Assembly: GCA_014904985.1 (NCBI GenBank)
Contig: MU128984.1
Span: 19,670 to 83,669, forward strand
Origin: Hydnum rufescens UP504
Taxonomy: Eukaryota > Basidiomycota > Agaricomycetes > Cantharellales > Hydnaceae
Reading direction: 5' to 3'
Length of the DNA: 64,000 nt
Shown piece by piece: positions 22,106-32,709 of the stretch (position 1 is the stretch's first letter; every line of letters starts with the position of its first letter). Made by a program: the position numbers and the translations under genes. Under the pieces are notes generated by a model that did no database searches, was not told the DNA's origin, and saw nothing but the letters and a program-made list of their open reading frames with translations.

Positions 22106-24185
22106 GAAGTGATGTGAAGGACAATGAGCGACGCTAGACGCGTCTCTCTGAGTTGCCATACCCTTCCTCTCGTCGCTCTCTTCACTTTATCCCAATGTCG
22201 CCGTTCACAAGTGTTGTTTTTCCTGGTCAGTTTTTCTTGGGCTCTTTTCTTAATCTATTATCATCGTTCTCGCTGTCCCCATCTCCCGTCTTCTCCCTAA
22301 TTCGTACATGTACAGTCACGACAATGGACGCGCGCGATCCATTCCCTTCGGTCCGTTCATTTTTCTTTCGTTGGTGCCTGTTATACCTCCTCTTGTTCCC
22401 ATCTCTCTCGATTGTGTTATGTTGTTCCAGTTAGCCTGAGTTTTCTATGACTTATTCTAGTCCTGCATCTGTCGTGGACCCTTCCTGGTCATACCCCCAC
22501 TCACCATGAGCACTTCAGGGCAGATCTATTTACATCTGGGATAGATCGCGATGCCAATGGGTGCACAAAAACTACAGAAGCGAGATCACATTACGGTAGG
22601 CCCCAGCGAGGATGCGGGTCGCATGGAACAAAAATTGGTTCATAGGTCTTTTCAGCTTTATCTCCCAGCTATGAAGGAGGGCTGCTCAGTTCCTTCAAAC
22701 CTGGTCAATTTCACTGAACATTTTGTGAACATCCACTCAAAATTAAGGGACAATTACGGCATTTTTTGCCGAAATTTGTTCCTGATCAGGGCGGTCCAAC
22801 CCGGGAACACTTCATAATTTTCTATATCCCCAATTCTTGATTTTCTTGTTGAGCCGAGCTCAACTGAATCGAGTCGAACCTTTCCTTTCCCGCTAACGAC
22901 GACGCATTGGGGAATTTGGTTGCCACAGGACGAAAAAGAACGCATTCAAATGATGAACGTCGATAAGTTTGAGGCAGATCGTTATGGGATGATGAGGTTT
23001 TCTTTTTATAAGTCCCGAAAAGGAATCGAATCCACGACAACACTATCTCTCACGTGTGGTAATAATGTGAGGCTGGGTGGGTGTATCACCTGTGGGGGAT
23101 TGCACTGATTGTAGTAGTCTCACTGACAGGCCCGGAGGGGAAGGGGGATATGCATGTAGGGTCCCATCGGGACCAACAAGTTCGGAATTAAGAAAGGAAG
23201 TATGTGTTGCCAGTTTAATTCCAACCTCTCCATTGACCCGGAGATGAGGCTGATCGCGAAACCTTTCCCCGTAAACTATTCGCAGTCGATGATATGACAG
23301 CTTATCCTGCAGTTATTGCCGAACTACTTGCGTCTTCGCCTAGTAATCAGTCAAATGTCATTATCCATGATTTTTTGTCTTCATAGTGAAGCCTCGGTGC
23401 AAGCATCAAGGAGGAGCCAAGAGTTGTAAAATATCTTGTGTATATGGTAGCAGTACCCGGACTTTAGTCTTGGTAAACCTCTTACTATAAAAATTTCTTG
23501 GACCATTCCCCTAGGAGACCCAATATCGATAACGTGACTTTCATGACGCAGACGCTAAATGAGCCTCGTTACCAAACAAATGCAAGCAAATAAAGAGAAC
23601 AATGAGAACTCTTCTGAAATACTGAAAGAATCAAGCAAGAACTACTTGCAGCACTTAGCTCTGTTCAGCAACTTGAAACCGTGCTGTTTCATTGTTTTCC
23701 AGCAAGTTTCTGAGAAAAGAAGTGCTGTATTGATCGGGTAGCGGCGACGAGTGCCAACCACCCGACTCGCATGTCCGATGTCATGTGATTTACGGACCGA
23801 CAGTGGAGTCGTATTCACGGCACTATCTTGTACAGAGGGAGAAGCCAGACATGGTGGGCACATGAGTGCACCACTTTTAAAATATATACATAGTGTGTCT
23901 GGATGAGTCAAGGTGGAGAAAACTCACGATAATTGCAGAGATTCAAAGTGGGAAGGGGGGTGGAGGCAAGATACGTGGGCAATGGCTCGGTAATGATTTA
24001 TTTTTGGTGCCTGCTTTGTGCTTTCCTTTTTTTGGGTCCAAAGTGCCTTTGCTGTCAATGGTGATTGGGTGTTTTCATCATCATCATAGGGTCATGCCTC
24101 GTTATACATCAACATTCGCATCATATTCTCATATCTCTTGCCTGTAAGCCTGGGAACCTCGCCTTCAGGATTGTTGTGGATCTTC
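22106..24185. other. gene-poor stretch downstream of the Pal1 gene
   Basis: A pyrimidine-rich region (22195-22435) is probably the 3' untranslated region of the Pal1 gene. From 22500 to 24185 there are only short open frames without recognisable domains. GGAATCGAATCC near 23020 resembles a tRNA T arm, but no tRNA folds around it. Confidence 0.4.
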
Positions 24186-24187
24186 AT

Positions 24188-24260
24188 GTAGTCCAGTGGT
24201 ATAATGAGTTCCCGAAAAAAATGATTACATATGGGAAAGCAACGAGTGCAATGCACCATG
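24188..24260 (+). repeat. tRNA-derived SINE-like head (copy 3, degraded)
   Basis: GTAGTCCAGTGGTATAATGAG matches the A-box region of the copies at 4604 and 9756. It is followed by a GGGAAAGCAACGAGTGCAATG segment that aligns with their GGAACAAGTGCATGG part. The B box is not recognisable. Confidence 0.45.
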
Positions 24261-24554
24261 AGTATCATCCACCGATGGTGAACGATATGGTCACGTAATC
24301 AAACATCAATTATGTGTGTAAGCTGAAGATTCTATGGGCGGTTTGAACGTATGTCGCTCGAATGACTCACTGCCACTGACACTGCGTGACACTCAATTCA
24401 CTACCAGATAATGAAATGGTTGGCCACACAAGAAATCACGATATGGCGTCTTTTGACGCGCCGCGACTCCGCTCAGTTTACGGCGCCCGAGCAGGATCAG
24501 GTCAAAACTTTTGTGGAGCATTTTGCATCCGCAACCAATCGCCCTGAACCAGAC

Positions 24555-25215
24555 TTCCGTTGACTTTGGCTCGTCTCCGAAGTCAAGCTGAATTTACCAA
24601 CTCGACTTGACTCGAAGTCGACTCAAGTCAAATATTTGTATGTAACAATATACATGCTGGAAAATCACTCTGTGCCTTCTGGATCAAGTGTCAACTATAC
24701 TTTAAGAGATTCATGCAACAACAGCAGGTCAGAGGGTTTGGCACAGTGCAAGCAGAGAAGGGTCGGTACATCCCGAGAGACAAGTGCTGACTAAGCTAAG
24801 CATTCAGCTCACCTTCGATATGTTCAAAAATGGCACATGGCAGTCTCGCCCACCCTAGACCCTTCCAGAGTCAACCCATAGAATCCACCTTTCACACACC
24901 CCTTCATAATACACCGCCCAACTTCAGATTAATTGTTTGGTACTGATTCATCATGTATTTGAACCGCTCTTGGCCCCTCTATGCGACTACGCGGTATATA
25001 AACAAGAGTTCTAGCTCCTCCCGCTGCAGACTCGGCTTGAAATTTGACAGGCATCATAGCACTCGCAAGGGAGTGCTGTATTAAAATTTTCCGCATAGTA
25101 CTGCCATATATGAACAAGCGCAGCCAAGTCAATGGTTTGTAATCAGTCAACTTGGCTTGAAATGGCTTGACTCGTGACTCAAGTCGACTCGAAGCCCGAG
25201 TCGCGGAAACACTAT
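24555..25215. mobile_element. candidate miniature inverted-repeat element
   Basis: Both ends are packed with related motifs in opposite orientation. The left end has GACTTTGGCTCG, CTCGACTTGACTCGAAGTCG and ACTCAAGTC (24560-24630). The right end has AATGGCTTGACTCG, TGACTCAAGTCGACTCG and GAGTCGCGGAA (25155-25208). Reverse-complementing the right end gives TTCCGCGACTCGGGCTTCG, comparable to TTCCGTTGACTTTGGCTCG on the left. No transposase is present and I could not identify a target duplication, so the borders are approximate. Confidence 0.5.
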
Positions 25216-25613
25216 TGTTGAGCAAATCCCCTACAAAACCCGCTTACGGGGAAACAGCGCGGTTTCAAACGGAGTCTTGGTTGTTATAACAATCGACAAA
25301 AAAATCCTATTGTTTCAGCCAGTAATGTAGATAATATGGAAATAAACAATCCTAGATCCCATCACAAGCTCTTAATACATTCCCATTATTCCTCACAATA
25401 CACAGGACCCAATTAAGCAGTAGGTCTCAACCCAACAAGTGCGATGGAGATTTCGCCTTAGTAAGCATCACGTGATCGTAACATCTTTACAGCTCTTTGC
25501 CGACCCCCACCTAAAACCCTCTCTTATGTAAACATAAGAGTCGGGGACTCATGCGTCTGGGGATTATTTATCCAATATATCTCTGGGCTGTTTTGATACC
25601 ATCATTTGCCTTA
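25216..25613. other. intergenic, nothing recognised
   Basis: This stretch is AT-rich with no coding region, repeat or RNA gene that I could support. Confidence 0.4.
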
Positions 25614-26197
25614 TTAGTCAAGACCTAGATCAAGAAAAGGATCTATTGGGAGCCGTTTTGTGCTGGGATTGGTGTTCATTAGGGAAGAGGAAGAATAATG
25701 GTGAGAATGGTGAGGCAATGAGTCACTTATCTCATCATGACTTATTTCAGCCTGTTCTTCAGCATTGAGGCTGACTCGCTTGTGGAGATATGTTCTCATG
25801 GTCTGGCGGCCACAATCCCGCGGAGTTGGCTGTTTCAGCATTGCCACAGACTCGTGACCCCCACCCAGCTGGCGATACTGCCACGAGTATAGCATTAATA
25901 TTTTCAACGCCGACAGAGACATGTCGGTAGTTTCGGTTTGAATGGCGACCGTCGCGTTGTCGCCAGCATAGAGAGGCTGGTTGAGAACTTGCCTTACCAG
26001 TGTGGCCTAGCAAGGTCACTCGAAACATATCTCGTGGTGCTCGGGATGCCTGTGGATATTGGCGTTGTGGATGAGCGCGTTGACGATTCCCTCGGTTCCT
26101 TCGCCGAGTCTGGGGACTCGGCGAGAGACCCAGAGGGGTCGCTCAACAGCTATGGATTGGGATCCGATTGGCTGGCTTAGATACTTACCACAGCCAT
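25614..26197 (-). CDS. hypothetical Ser/Thr-rich gene divergent from GH71
   Basis: A possible model starts with a three-codon exon (ATG at 26197, then donor GTAAGTATC). It continues after CCATAG with a Ser/Thr/Pro-rich exon (LLSDPSGSLAESPDSAKEP..) that ends at CACTG before a GTAAGG donor near 25996. A last open stretch at 25922-25614 contains EISDSLPHHSHHYSSSSL and ends DPFLDLGLD. The phase of the last intron could not be matched. No domain was recognised. The start codon is about 107 bp from that of the GH71 gene on the other strand, so a shared promoter is likely. Confidence 0.35.
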
Positions 26198-26303
26198 CGA
26201 TCCCTATATCATGTCCCTAATACCTTGGTTCTCCCTTCACCCCTCTAACGCTCTATTTCGGACGCTCTCTCGCCCCCTTACTCACCCTAGTCTGTTGTCA
26301 ACC
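26198..26303. promoter_or_regulatory. putative bidirectional promoter
   Basis: About 106 bp separate the minus-strand ATG at 26197 from the GH71 ATG at 26304. The interval is pyrimidine-rich on the plus strand (TTCTCCCTTCACCCCTCTAA and CTCTCTCGCCCCC), as is common just upstream of fungal transcription starts. No TATA box is obvious. Confidence 0.3.
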
Positions 26304-28451
26304 ATGAAAGCGAAAATGGGCTTCGTTGTACACGCATTTACTCTTTCAGTGCTCCTACAATCCGCTGCCTTGGCCGCACCCTTTCCCGAAGCCTCTCCAG
26401 ACGGCAAGGTAGTGGTGGCTCAGTGAGTAGTTCTTGTGCCTTTTGCCTCCAAAATTTTCAACCTCTGACTATTCAATATTATCAGCTTTATGGTTGGGAA
26501 TAGCTATGTGGGTTCCAAGCCCTTCTCACAACTCCCTTCCGAATTTGCTAAGTCATAGGTGTCTTGGATAGTCCTACACCCGATCTACTTGGTCTTCTAA
26601 CATCGCCCTTGCCCTCGCCGGCGGAATGTAAGTAATCTCACCAACCCCTTGGTTGTTCCCCGATACCTTACCCTAGGGTCCCACAGTGACGGATTTGCTC
26701 TCAACGTGGGATCCGATTCGTGGTCTCCAAGCAGAGTGGCCGATGCATACGCTGCAGCCATTGGAACACCCTTCAAGCTTTTCCTGTCCCTCGACATGAC
26801 GTGAGTGGGATACGCGGCGAATGATAGTCTCAGGAGTTAAGGTTTCATCCAGATCCCTGCCCTGTGCCTCGGCGGGTGATGCCAACGTTATTCGACAATA
26901 TGTCAACGACTATGCGAATCATCCAAATCAGTTATTCTACCGTGGACAGCAAGTCGTCTCCACATTTTCTGGTTCAGACTGCAAATTCGGCCAGGGCGAT
27001 ATCAATGCAGGTTGGAATTATGCTGTCAAGGCCACGGCACCAAAGCCTGTCAGTCCCGGTCTCCTGGATATTCCCACGTGGTTCTAGTGCCACAATAATG
27101 ACTCCATTGCAACCCTGATCCAGGTTGCATTCATTCCTTCGTTTTTCGCCGCACCTTCTTCCTTTGCCTCGACTACAGTCATGAACGGGGACTTCAACGT
27201 GAGGAATAATTGTTTGAATCCCTTCACCATTGAATTAATGATCTCCCGACATTCTCCGTCTAGTGGAATGGAGGATGGCCAGCTGTGAGCATTGACATTG
27301 CGTATGTACTGCACAAAGACATAATCTCCTCCGATAGGGGGGCAACGATATCGATTTCTCAAGCGATCAAACGCACATCAATGCGATTGGAGGTAGATAC
27401 TACATAGCACCCGTGTCCCCAGGGTTTTTCACAGTAAGTACCATGCCTGGTCCCACAGTATGTTAATATTTCTCACACGCATTGTTCTTTAAGCATTATG
27501 GGGCTAATACCTACAACAAAAATTGGATTTACCGGGGGTGAGCGAATATGCGTGTCTTTTGGGTGGACAAAAGAACCCTAATTCGTTGGGGTGTCTCTTC
27601 CTTATCAGTGACGATTGGTTATACAACTCGCGCTGGGAGCTGTTGATCCAGCACCGAGCTCAGATTGATATAGTCGAGGTGATGCTCTTTTCCTGATCTT
27701 ATTTTTGCTTGTCCACTGATATGATTGCCCTTTCGATGGATAGATCATTACTTGGAACGGTGGGCCGCTTACCCTTTTTTCTGGCGTCTGTGCCCTGATT
27801 ACATTTCTCCCCTTTAGATTATGGTGAGAGCCATTACATAGGCCCCATCGGAGCAGACCAGCCCAATTCGCAAGCCTGGGTAAATGGCTTTGACCATCAA
27901 GGTGTGTGTCTATGCCTCACATCCTAGTCCTCTCGGCGAAGTAGCTGACTGAACTGGTGTTCTAAAGCTTGGAATACCATGACGAAGTACTACGCGGATG
28001 CGTGGAGGAGTGGGGTGTACCCGCAGATCACCAAGAATCAGATCTTTCTATCTGCACGACCACACTCGAAGTCACTCACTGTCAACGATCCGATCGGGAA
28101 ACCTAACAACTGGCAATGGGTGGGCAGATCCTTGGTTTTATCTCCTTTCGGGGTTATTGGTTGACTCAGACCATCGTGATGGCGTCTATCCAGACCGATG
28201 ACAACCTATACGCAGTCGTATTTTCCACAGGACCTGGGTCATTAGAGCTTTCCATAGGCTCGTCAAAGAGTACAACGGCTATCTCTGCCGGCGTGAACAA
28301 GATCAAGCTTCCGCTGAGCCCCGGGTCGCCCACTGCTCGGCTTCTCGATTCCAAGGGCAATTTGCTAATTTCATTCTCGCCCAGTGGCTTCACTTACGTG
28401 ACCAATCCACCTGCTTATAATTTCAATTATTATGTGGCGGCATCTCCTTGA
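26304..28451 (+). CDS. GH71 alpha-1,3-glucanase (mutanase), secreted
   Basis: This enzyme hydrolyses alpha-1,3-glucan and probably acts in cell-wall remodelling or mycoparasitism. Fourteen exons with matching phases encode 448 residues: 26304-26422, 26486-26507, 26572-26627, 26687-26800, 26853-27048, 27124-27198, 27264-27284, 27338-27433, 27494-27537, 27609-27678, 27744-27759, 27818-27901, 27968-28119 and 28170-28451. The start MKAKMGFVVHAF begins a signal peptide ending near ALAAPFP. An in-frame ATG at 26211 would bury it. Family blocks are HFMVGNS at the start, IDGFALNVGSDSW, KLFLSLDM, WNGGWP, PVSPGFFTHYG and the acidic EIITWNDYGESHYIGP. A beta-rich C-terminal domain follows (TGPGSLELSIG). 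No frameshift is seen. Confidence 0.93.
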
Positions 28452-29038
28452 ATGATATCTCAACATCCTAGCATACTCTGTACCCACCTTTCTCCACCCC
28501 TATCAAGCATCGTTCTTGTTGGAATGCAGCCGGATGCTGGGGATCTCGGTGATTATTCTCTCCGGCGAATCCGATCACACCTTTTTTATTCTTCTCTATG
28601 TCCGCCTACTTGTCTTTGGATGCGGCGTTACCATGTACGTTTATATTAGTCTTCTGAGCTACTGCTGCCCCTCAGTTCTTTTCCCAAAGACTGAGGTTAG
28701 CTCCATTATTCCTTCCTTCAGTATCATAGATGCTTACACAGACCCACTGTATTCATCCTTTCTAGTACTATATTTTAAATCAGTTCTTTTTCCAAATACT
28801 GAGTTCCATCTGAGAGCTTCAATAGCTCTCGTGTCCCGTGTTGGCTACAGAGATTTAAGCAAATCTTGGCTGAATCTTATGAAAATGACCGGAGATTCAG
28901 GCAGAATTTTCAATTTTACTATAAGATTCGAAGCAAGATTTGTATGAATCTCTACGGCCGAACGGACTCGAAGTTGGCTATACATTCGAATTATAATATC
29001 GTAGACATCCGGGCATACAATTAGTATCCACTAGCGCT
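28452..29038. other. intergenic with a short direct repeat
   Basis: TCAGTTCTTTTCCCAAAGACTGAG (28674) recurs as TCAGTTCTTTTTCCAAATACTGAG (28781), about 107 bp apart; each also reads as a weak inverted repeat (CTCAGTnnTT). Otherwise it holds the GH71 3' flank and no gene that I can support. Confidence 0.45.
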
Positions 29039-29733
29039 TCAAGCTCCGTCGCGGGCGGTATTATCCCCAGGCGAAGAAGCGGTCATAGACGCTGGAAGGG
29101 CGCCGCATTCTTCCAATAGTTTAGCCATATCTACGGCATCGGCGGCAGAAGGACCAGCTATCCCGCCCCCACCTACGATTTTCCCGGAACTACCCCCGTC
29201 ATCGAGACCGTCCCCCGTCCCTCGAGAAAACTTGGGAAGTGCCTCAAAAAGCTCGCGATCCTTGAGCTCCTCCACTTGTGCCCGAAGATACGCCATCGCA
29301 CGCACTTTCTCAGCTAGAGGAAGAAAAGACAAGAAGTGATTGGGAAAAAGGACCATTTGCATGAATACCAAAGTGCCGTGCCAATAAACCGAGCATAAAA
29401 ACAGCAAGAATAGGACGGAAACATTACCTGGGTCATAAACGGCGGTGGTGCCATCTGCATTGTACCGCCGATTGAACAAAGGATCCGCATTGGCGATAAA
29501 TTCGTGCACGTAGGCTCGCCCAATCCAAGCTCTGCTTCACATAGTCGCGTCAGCTCGTCGTGGCTGAGGGCACGTAGGTGGTTATCGTGTGCAGCGCGCA
29601 AGATGCTCATGTCAGCGGGTGTCGCTGGAGTTTGCTCCCATGTCACGGCGGGAGACCAGCCGTCGTTGTCCATCTGGCGAGTTCCTGCTGGTGTTGCAGT
29701 CTGGCTGTCTGATGGGGAGAAGTACGCGGGCAT
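29039..29733 (-). CDS. hypothetical protein
   Basis: The frame starts at ATG 29733 (MPAYFSPSDSQTATPAG). It has a hydrophilic N-terminus, then a helical stretch (SILRAAHDNHLRALSHDEL) continuing into VHEFIANADPLFNRRYN and TTAVYDP. After an intron of about 116 nt (donor GTAATGTTT near 29426, acceptor CTTCCTCTAG near 29311) come KVRAMAYLRAQVEELKDREL and a Gly/Ala-rich tail to the stop at 29039. The two parts of exon 1 are one base out of frame, and the break sits at a CCC run (29519-29521) where one further base would restore it. I recognise no family. The second half could form a short coiled coil. Confidence 0.55.
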
Positions 29734-29833
29734 TTGAGGCAATTCAGGCTGTGGTTTAGGGGTCTCACGTGGACCATCGCGGTGGCACTGCAGCCTGGCC
29801 TCAGCCAACACCAAGGGTATTCGGAGCAAGAAA

Positions 29834-30029
29834 ATCCAAGCGATTAGATTATTTATGACAAAAATGTATGTACTCTAGATTGCTGAACAACAAGTCTAGG
29901 AAGCTCTATAAACAACACCTTCAAATGCGATTTCCAAGCAATCTACTCGTCTTTCTGGGGTGCTCTAGGCGTGCTGCAGATAGATTGAAGATAGTATGTC
30001 AGAATGAACCAGGGCTGGCGATGATTTCA
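29834..30029. other. intergenic / 3' flank of the peroxiredoxin gene
   Basis: Short AT-rich interval; no gene or repeat was recognised. Confidence 0.35.
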
Positions 30030-31138
30030 CTAGGTGGAGATACAGACCTTTGCACGCTTGTTGGCGTTTCCGTTTCCATTCCCATTCAACTCATCCGCGC
30101 TTCGCTTGTTGTCAGCTGCACCGAAGTACTCAAGGGAATCCTTGGGATTGGCTTTGATAGTGGCGTCGCCCTGGATCCAGTCAGCAGGGCAGACCTCTCC
30201 GAACTCATCCTTCGGGTCGCTTTCGTGTCAATAACGCACAATTCAGTGATAGAGGATCGACACCCACGGTATATTGGAAGGCCTTGACTAGACGCAGGGT
30301 CTCCTCGACAGAACGGCCGACGGGTAAGTCATTAATGGTAATTTGACTACATGCTTCGATGATAAACATCAACTGGAGACTCAGGGTGCACGGCCCAACT
30401 CACCGCAGGATGCCTCGAGGATCGACCAGGAAAAGACCGCGAAGAGCAATTCCTTGCTCTTCAAGGAGAACACCGTAGTCACGGGAGATTTTCATGTTCT
30501 TGTCGGCACTGCAACATAACCAGGATGCGAAGAGTCAGTCCAGCATTCGATGAGCCATCTGGCCATTATGATGCCGACAGGAGGGGAAGCCTGAGGTTGG
30601 GTCCCAGACCACCCTGTTTGCGGTCAAGTTCGGCCCACTTGAGATGGCTGAATTCAGAATCCGTGGATACGCCTTCATCATAGAAGAAAATACGCCCTCA
30701 GTACGGCTGCATTCAGACACGAAAGCCACAGAGGGGCGGGCTCACCTACGACAGCCGTATTGATCTCAGCGAATCTGGGCAAAGCCCTGTCGAAGGCCAA
30801 GATCTCGGTAGGGCAGCTGAAGCAATCCATAAAAACGCGTCAAGAACACGCAGTTTGGTGTGGTAGGACAACACTAACACGAAAGTAAAGTCCCTATGCA
30901 TGAGTCGAACGCGTCAGTGATTCCATCATAACGTGTCGAGAGCTAAACGAAGGTACAGAGGATAGAAAAACAAAACAAGCCTAAAGTCCGATGTTAGTTT
31001 CCCGCGTCTAACGATGATTAAAATTCACCCCCACCATTTCCCTTTGAAAGCACCAAGGGAGACCTCCTTGAATTCGCCCGATTCGACAGAGATAGCGGTG
31101 AAGTCAGGAGCAGGACGTTGAACGAAGGCCTTGGACAT
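30030..31138 (-). CDS. 2-Cys peroxiredoxin (thioredoxin-dependent peroxidase)
   Basis: Peroxiredoxins reduce H2O2 and organic peroxides using a cysteine pair recharged by thioredoxin. Eight exons in consistent phase encode 223 residues: 31138-31035, 30980-30957, 30893-30879, 30816-30746, 30672-30579, 30508-30404, 30346-30268 and 30209-30030. The peroxidatic Cys lies in FYPLDFTFVCPTE, which is split over three exons, two of them only 24 and 15 nt. The resolving Cys lies in EVCPADW, and LEYFG is the YF-type C-terminal motif of eukaryotic 2-Cys enzymes. The tail ([20 protein letters not shown]) is a basic, Asn/Gly-rich extension not usual for the family, possibly a localisation signal. No frameshift was found. 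The divergent neighbour starts 20 bp upstream. Confidence 0.94.
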
Positions 31139-31158
31139 TTTCAATAGTGAGATACGGA
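31139..31158. promoter_or_regulatory. 20-bp gap between divergent start codons
   Basis: The peroxiredoxin ATG (31138, minus) and the first ATG of the kinase-like gene (31159, plus) are separated by only 20 bases. Either one start is misassigned or the promoters overlap coding sequence. A downstream ATG at 31168 (MDVGDAL) would barely change the gap. Confidence 0.4.
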
Positions 31159-32348
31159 ATGGCTGAGATGGACGTTGGGGATGCTCTTGATGAATTGGAG
31201 AAAAACCGAGAAAAAATTCTAGAAATGGTCAGCGGAATTTCCCCGCCGCCGCCGGAGGCATTTCGCTGTCACCCCCCGTCATGCTTCATCTTGTCCACCC
31301 CCAGCTTGAACCTGTCTACACATCTTTTATTTTCGTCGATCCTCTGAACCAGAGGATCCTGATGCTTCAAGTAAATCTGCTACAGTCGTTCTTGAAGATG
31401 GCGAACTGGCACGAGGGCGACTTGGGCGCGTTTTCAGGGGAGTTCTGCAGTATGAAGGCCGCAACAACGATGCTCAGCCTCTATCTGTGATCGTGAAACT
31501 CGTAGCTCCTCGTGCTTCATTCATATCGCTTGATAGTGGGTATCGGCGATCGCTGTATCCAATAATACAGCGAAAAGATGATGTATCTGACGCCCTCCTG
31601 ACCGATCTTGCCCATGAGGCGAGTCTGTATGAATCCACTTCTGCCCTTGCTCCCCTCCAAGGGACAGTTGTGCCTCGCTGCTATGGATACGCGCGTAATC
31701 CCAGCGCGGGCGCGGCGTGCTTGATATTAGAGGACGCTGGAAAGGTGTTGACATTTCCGTACCGGAGACTGTCAATCGAAGACAGGTGAGAACGCCTAGG
31801 CGGTAGCCGCGATATGTCGCACGCGCCCTGATACGCTCCGATGGATTTTCTTTCTATCCTTCGACCTGACTCTTGGCTCTGGGACGACGACGACGACATT
31901 GACTTATTACCCAAGGAGAATATTGTACGAGCACCAGATCCAGATTCATCGCACGGGCGTATCGCATGGCGATGTCGCGCGCAGAAATTTCGTCAAGGGC
32001 CCGAATGGGATCCGATTGATCGATTTCGATCGTGGAATGCGGCATGAATGCCCTCGTTTCATTGACAACCACCCAGCAGACGCAGACGCGTCTATTCCAG
32101 ACCAAGCGAACCCCAATTCTTGCATCGAGTTGGACAAGTTGCATAGGTGGCTCGGATTGTGCCCAGTGGAAGAGTTAAATTACAGGAGAGAAAGGCGTTT
32201 CAACCTTGGGATGGCACTCCATGGGGAGAATGACAGCAAGCCTGCATATGTATTGCCCCAAAGGGACTCATATATCTCAATGGGGACGAAATCTTGTGAG
32301 GTGGTTTACTGGTTGCTAATGGAATTATTACTGATTGGTGGATGCTAG
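31159..32348 (+). CDS. protein kinase-like (APH/kinase fold) protein
   Basis: Exon 1 (31159-31227) encodes MAEMDVGDALDELEKNREK and ends at ATG before a GTCAGCGG donor; the acceptor CCCCCAG is near 31304. Exon 2 carries a glycine-rich loop (ELARGRLGRVFRGVL), a candidate ATP-anchoring Lys in VIVKLVAPR and a helix-C-like stretch (LAHEASLYESTSAL). It reaches the hinge-like CLILEDAG and ends at 31787. After an intron ending CCCAAG (31916), the catalytic-loop equivalent HGDVARRNFV and the metal-binding LIDFDRG follow. This pattern (HGD..N / DFD) is typical of fungal kinase-like proteins. A frame break near 31341 would be repaired by one more C in the CC run at 31341-31342. Stop at 32346. Confidence 0.7.
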
Positions 32349-32709
32349 GTGGCGAACGACCGTGATTTGTAGAGTGTCCTGGGCGTCACGATGCCTACTC
32401 ATCCCCTTTATTGACCCATGTATTTTAGAGTGTGGCGTGCGCTCGATTCGGTCTCGATCCCCCAATACAGATGAATGGCAGATGAAAGGGGGTAATAGGT
32501 ACTCCGCCTTGTAGCTTCCCTCAAACGACCCGAGATCAATGAAAGTATTCGAACTTCCATGTGCTGAAAGATTTACAAATTCATGTTTTACATTTGGCAT
32601 CTTACAACCACGATACGACAAGCCCAGGACATCCCTTGTACGGGTACGGGGGGGGTAGTAATAACCCTGCTTACACCGGACGCCTCGTTTATGTCCCATG
32701 AAAAAGTCA
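32349..32709. other. intergenic between convergent genes
   Basis: This lies between the 3' ends of the kinase-like gene and the amidase gene. I see no gene. An open minus-strand frame here has no recognisable content. Confidence 0.4.

Noticed and set aside
22324..22434. Small ORF MDARDPFPSVRSFFFRW after the Pal1 gene
   Set aside because: It lies in a pyrimidine-rich 3' flank; the hydrophobic content follows from the base composition.
22990..23060. Possible tRNA on the minus strand (GGAATCGAATCC T-arm-like motif)
   Set aside because: The T stem does not pair around the loop (position 53 is A), and no acceptor stem or D arm could be found nearby.
25938..26180. Plus-strand ORF LARSLETYLVVLGMPVDIGV upstream of GH71
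   Set aside because: It overlaps the Ser/Thr-rich minus-strand exon, which has splice signals and a start codon; the plus frame has no recognised domain.
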